From: Byssothecium circinans
Lineage: Eukaryota; Ascomycota; Dothideomycetes; Pleosporales; Massarinaceae
Direction of reading: 5' to 3'
Length of the DNA stretch: 34,243 nucleotides
NCBI GenBank assembly: GCA_010015675.1
Contig: ML976978.1
Span: forward strand, 335,281-369,523
A program made the translations under genes and the position numbers. Under the pieces are notes generated by a model. It worked only from the letters and a program-made list of their open reading frames with translations. It made no database searches and was not told the DNA's origin. Position 1 is the stretch's first letter. Each line of letters opens with the position of its first letter. Shown piece after piece: positions 32,512 through 34,243 of the stretch.

Positions 32512-32868
32512 CTAGGCTGTAGCCATTCTACAGGATATACTCTCCAACTCTTCCGTCATAGACCAGCTACGAGGACGTGCGGGTGTGCTCGTTAGAGTGA
32601 GTAGCATGGCCTCATTGTCTGAGCTGATCGCTCTGACAACCATTTCCTTCGCTGCGTAGTCTTGAATAGTCGCCTTTCCATATAGAATCTTCCGGAAATC
32701 ATCATCATTGTTTAGATAAAGAGTTGGGAAAACAGCACGGTCAAGCTGCGTCGAGACTCCAGCAACAACAACAACGGCATATTCCGCGGAGGCCTTCTCG
32801 TAGGTATCTTCGATATCTGTGTAATCCTCCTTAACTTCTCGAATGACATGCTTCTTGTGGGCTAGCAT
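32512..32868 (-). CDS. hypothetical protein or gene fragment, about 118 aa from the first in-frame ATG
   Basis: The minus-strand frame is open from about 33003 to the stop at 32514-32512, with its first ATG at 32868. The reading is protein-like: HKKHVIREVKEDYTDIED, EYAVVVVAGVSTQLDRAVF, YLNNDDDFRKILYGKATI. The open part upstream of the ATG is also coding-like (LPDYVVSFRGLQNRH), which suggests a missing 5' exon or a truncated gene. I found no splice join that gives an upstream ATG. No family recognised. It may be a pseudogene fragment in a decayed stretch. Confidence 0.35.
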   Translation of the reverse strand: MLAHKKHVIREVKEDYTDIEDTYEKASAEYAVVVVAGVSTQLDRAVFPTLYLNNDDDFRKILYGKATIQDYAAKEMVVRAISSDNEAMLLTLTSTPARPRSWSMTEELESISCRMATA

Positions 32869-34079
32869 GTCACGCGGGCCATCGAGGTTTTCATAGAGTG
32901 CAGCTTTAAGAGTTTGATGTCTATTTTGCAATCCGCGGAAAGATACGACATAATCGGGTAGTTGACACGGGTATAGTAAGGCGGCTACACTGAGGGTTGT
33001 GTGTTAGGTCTGATAACAAAGGTAGCGCAGGGTTGCGGACAGGAAGTGAAGGAAGATTTGGTGCTCTAGAAGGTACTAGAACGACTTTTATAAGGTGGAA
33101 AAAAAGGAGAAAGTCAATGCACGCGAGCGGTAATGAGGCCATCGGTGAATGAATTCCACCCTTTAATCTACACTACAAACTACCCACAACGCGTGACTTT
33201 TGGCTTCATACTAGAGGTTTTATAAATGCTTAACGGGTTGTTTAGGGAAGAACCACGATATTTCAAGTATGTAAGACGAGTTTCTTGCCATACAAAACTT
33301 AGATGACTGCTACACAAAGCTCTCCTTTTTAGGGGATTTCACTACAATTCATCCAATCATTCCAGGGAAAGCACTCGCCTCTTCTTTCAGGTCCTTACAG
33401 CTTTTTTCAAGGCCTAAAGGTAAAGATTTCTCGATGGCCAGTTAATAGATAGTCTTTCATATTGTCCCAACTTAAAGTTTCAATTAAATCGCGCCTGGTA
33501 GGTTGCACTTTTCATTCCAACTTGCTCAATTGTCTCATAGATAACACCGAAGCAGCTGCAGCTGCTCATGCAGAACTACTAAAATGCCCGACCGCTTCTA
33601 TTATCAATCAGGATCGCCATTTAAAAAGAGACTGTCGAGCATCCGTTAATTACATCTCCAGTCTGGGCATAACTGGCCTGATGCCGAGTCCTGGATAAAT
33701 CAGAGATCCCGATACGCGCTCGCTGAAGTAGATGGCTTGTCCGCACTTCGAGTTCGACGAATAGGTGAGCGAACCGTGAGTCTCTGAGGTTACAGCTGGT
33801 GAACGTATTTTAGGCGATCCGACGGAGACCCATCTGTTGTAGAAGCCATAAATCTAGTCGTGCGAGGTCGGGTACAATAACATGCGCGACGTGTGGTGGT
33901 AATTGGCTCCGGAGCCAGAAGGTGGAAGAACACCAGCGCTCCGCACAGTGTTTTTGACTTTCGAAGAGTGGTCAAGCATCATGGTTGTTGGAACGTTTGG
34001 GTTTCCTCTTATTCACAAGAGTCGTGGTGGTAGCGTTCGAGGCCGCAGGGTCAAAAACCAGGGAGAAGGCGCGCGCTTC
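32869..34079. other. unassigned region
   Basis: No convincing gene. The minus-strand frame at 32921-33142 and the plus-strand frames at 33462-33698 and 33903-34106 lack domains or splice support. A TTATAAAAG TATA-like motif on the minus strand (about 33087-33095) could belong to the promoter of the uncertain gene at 32512-32868. Confidence 0.4.
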
Positions 34080-34084
34080 ACTAT

Positions 34085-34230
34085 CAGCGTGTCCAACAGT
34101 CCGTAGTATCAGCCGTAGTTTACGGCCCGTAGTCCCCCTCGGGGCGTACGTAAGTAGCCCTTTTGTGAGTCGTAAAGTAGCCGTACAGTAGCCATGTTTC
34201 GTGTATTTTACGTCGTAATTACGGCTGTAC
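34085..34230. repeat. cluster of imperfect TACGG/CCGTA inverted repeats at the right edge
   Basis: The last ~150 bases repeat short CCGTA/TACGG words in both orientations (CCGTAGT, GCCGTAGTTTACGGCCCGTAG, GTAGCCGTACAGTAGCC, TTACGGCTGTACGGG shortened here by eye) and could fold into several hairpins. A G-run follows to the end of the window. It may be the end of a MITE-like element or a contig-end repeat. Type unknown. Confidence 0.4.
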
Positions 34231-34243
34231 GGGAGGGGGGGGG

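Overview
The window looks like nuclear DNA of a filamentous ascomycete. Several genes need short spliceosomal introns (about 47-145 nt, GT..AG, often with a CTAAC/CTAAT-like branch site). The gene types are also fungal: a Zn2Cys6 regulator, a HET-domain protein, F-box-like 'LPxELR' proteins and a secreted BBE-type FAD oxidase. The transposon and some AT-rich blocks carry C-to-T type decay typical of repeat-induced point mutation (RIP). I cannot name the species; a Dothideomycete-like origin is only a guess. A run of 611 N (10448-11058) is an assembly gap inside a transposon.

Layout. 1-6420: possible tail of a gene at the left edge, a small mitochondrial-type protein (729-1159), a three-exon Zn2Cys6 regulator (1844-3644), and a membrane-anchored protein of unknown function that carries an apparent frameshift (4472-5968). 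6420-7000: a minus-strand gene split by one in-frame TAG. 7817-11302: the best-resolved structure in the window. A complete hAT DNA transposon (8069-11153, 15-bp terminal inverted repeats, 8-bp target duplication ATTGACAG) sits inside a hexapeptide-repeat ORF. The two halves of that ORF are in the same frame across the insertion. The transposase frame has eleven internal stop codons and no frameshift. 12603-15215: a minus-strand RNase H-fold protein resembling Gfd2/YDR514C/QIP exonucleases but lacking the catalytic residues, and a minus-strand type II membrane protein with a Cys-rich lumenal domain. 15216-20660: gene-poor, with a phased array of telobox-like palindromes (16341-16497), a small Cys/His protein and an AT-rich block. 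20665-28279: secreted FAD-linked oxidase, an F-box-like pseudogene, a HET-domain gene, an LTR-like remnant, and a second F-box-like gene with a frameshift. 28674-31110: a 795-residue minus-strand protein with an RRM-like N-terminus and about 31-residue acidic repeats. 31111-34243: mostly unassigned, with one uncertain minus-strand ORF and a palindrome-rich right end.

The genes do not form an obvious pathway or metabolite cluster. The HET gene flanked by decaying F-box-like genes, LTR-like debris and AT-rich DNA looks like a fast-evolving accessory region. The strongest leads are the hAT insertion with its decayed but colinear transposase, the phased palindrome array, the apparently catalytically dead exonuclease-like protein, and the tandem-repeat RRM-like protein. 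Exon joins were inferred by eye from splice signals and reading frame; no transcript or database evidence was available.
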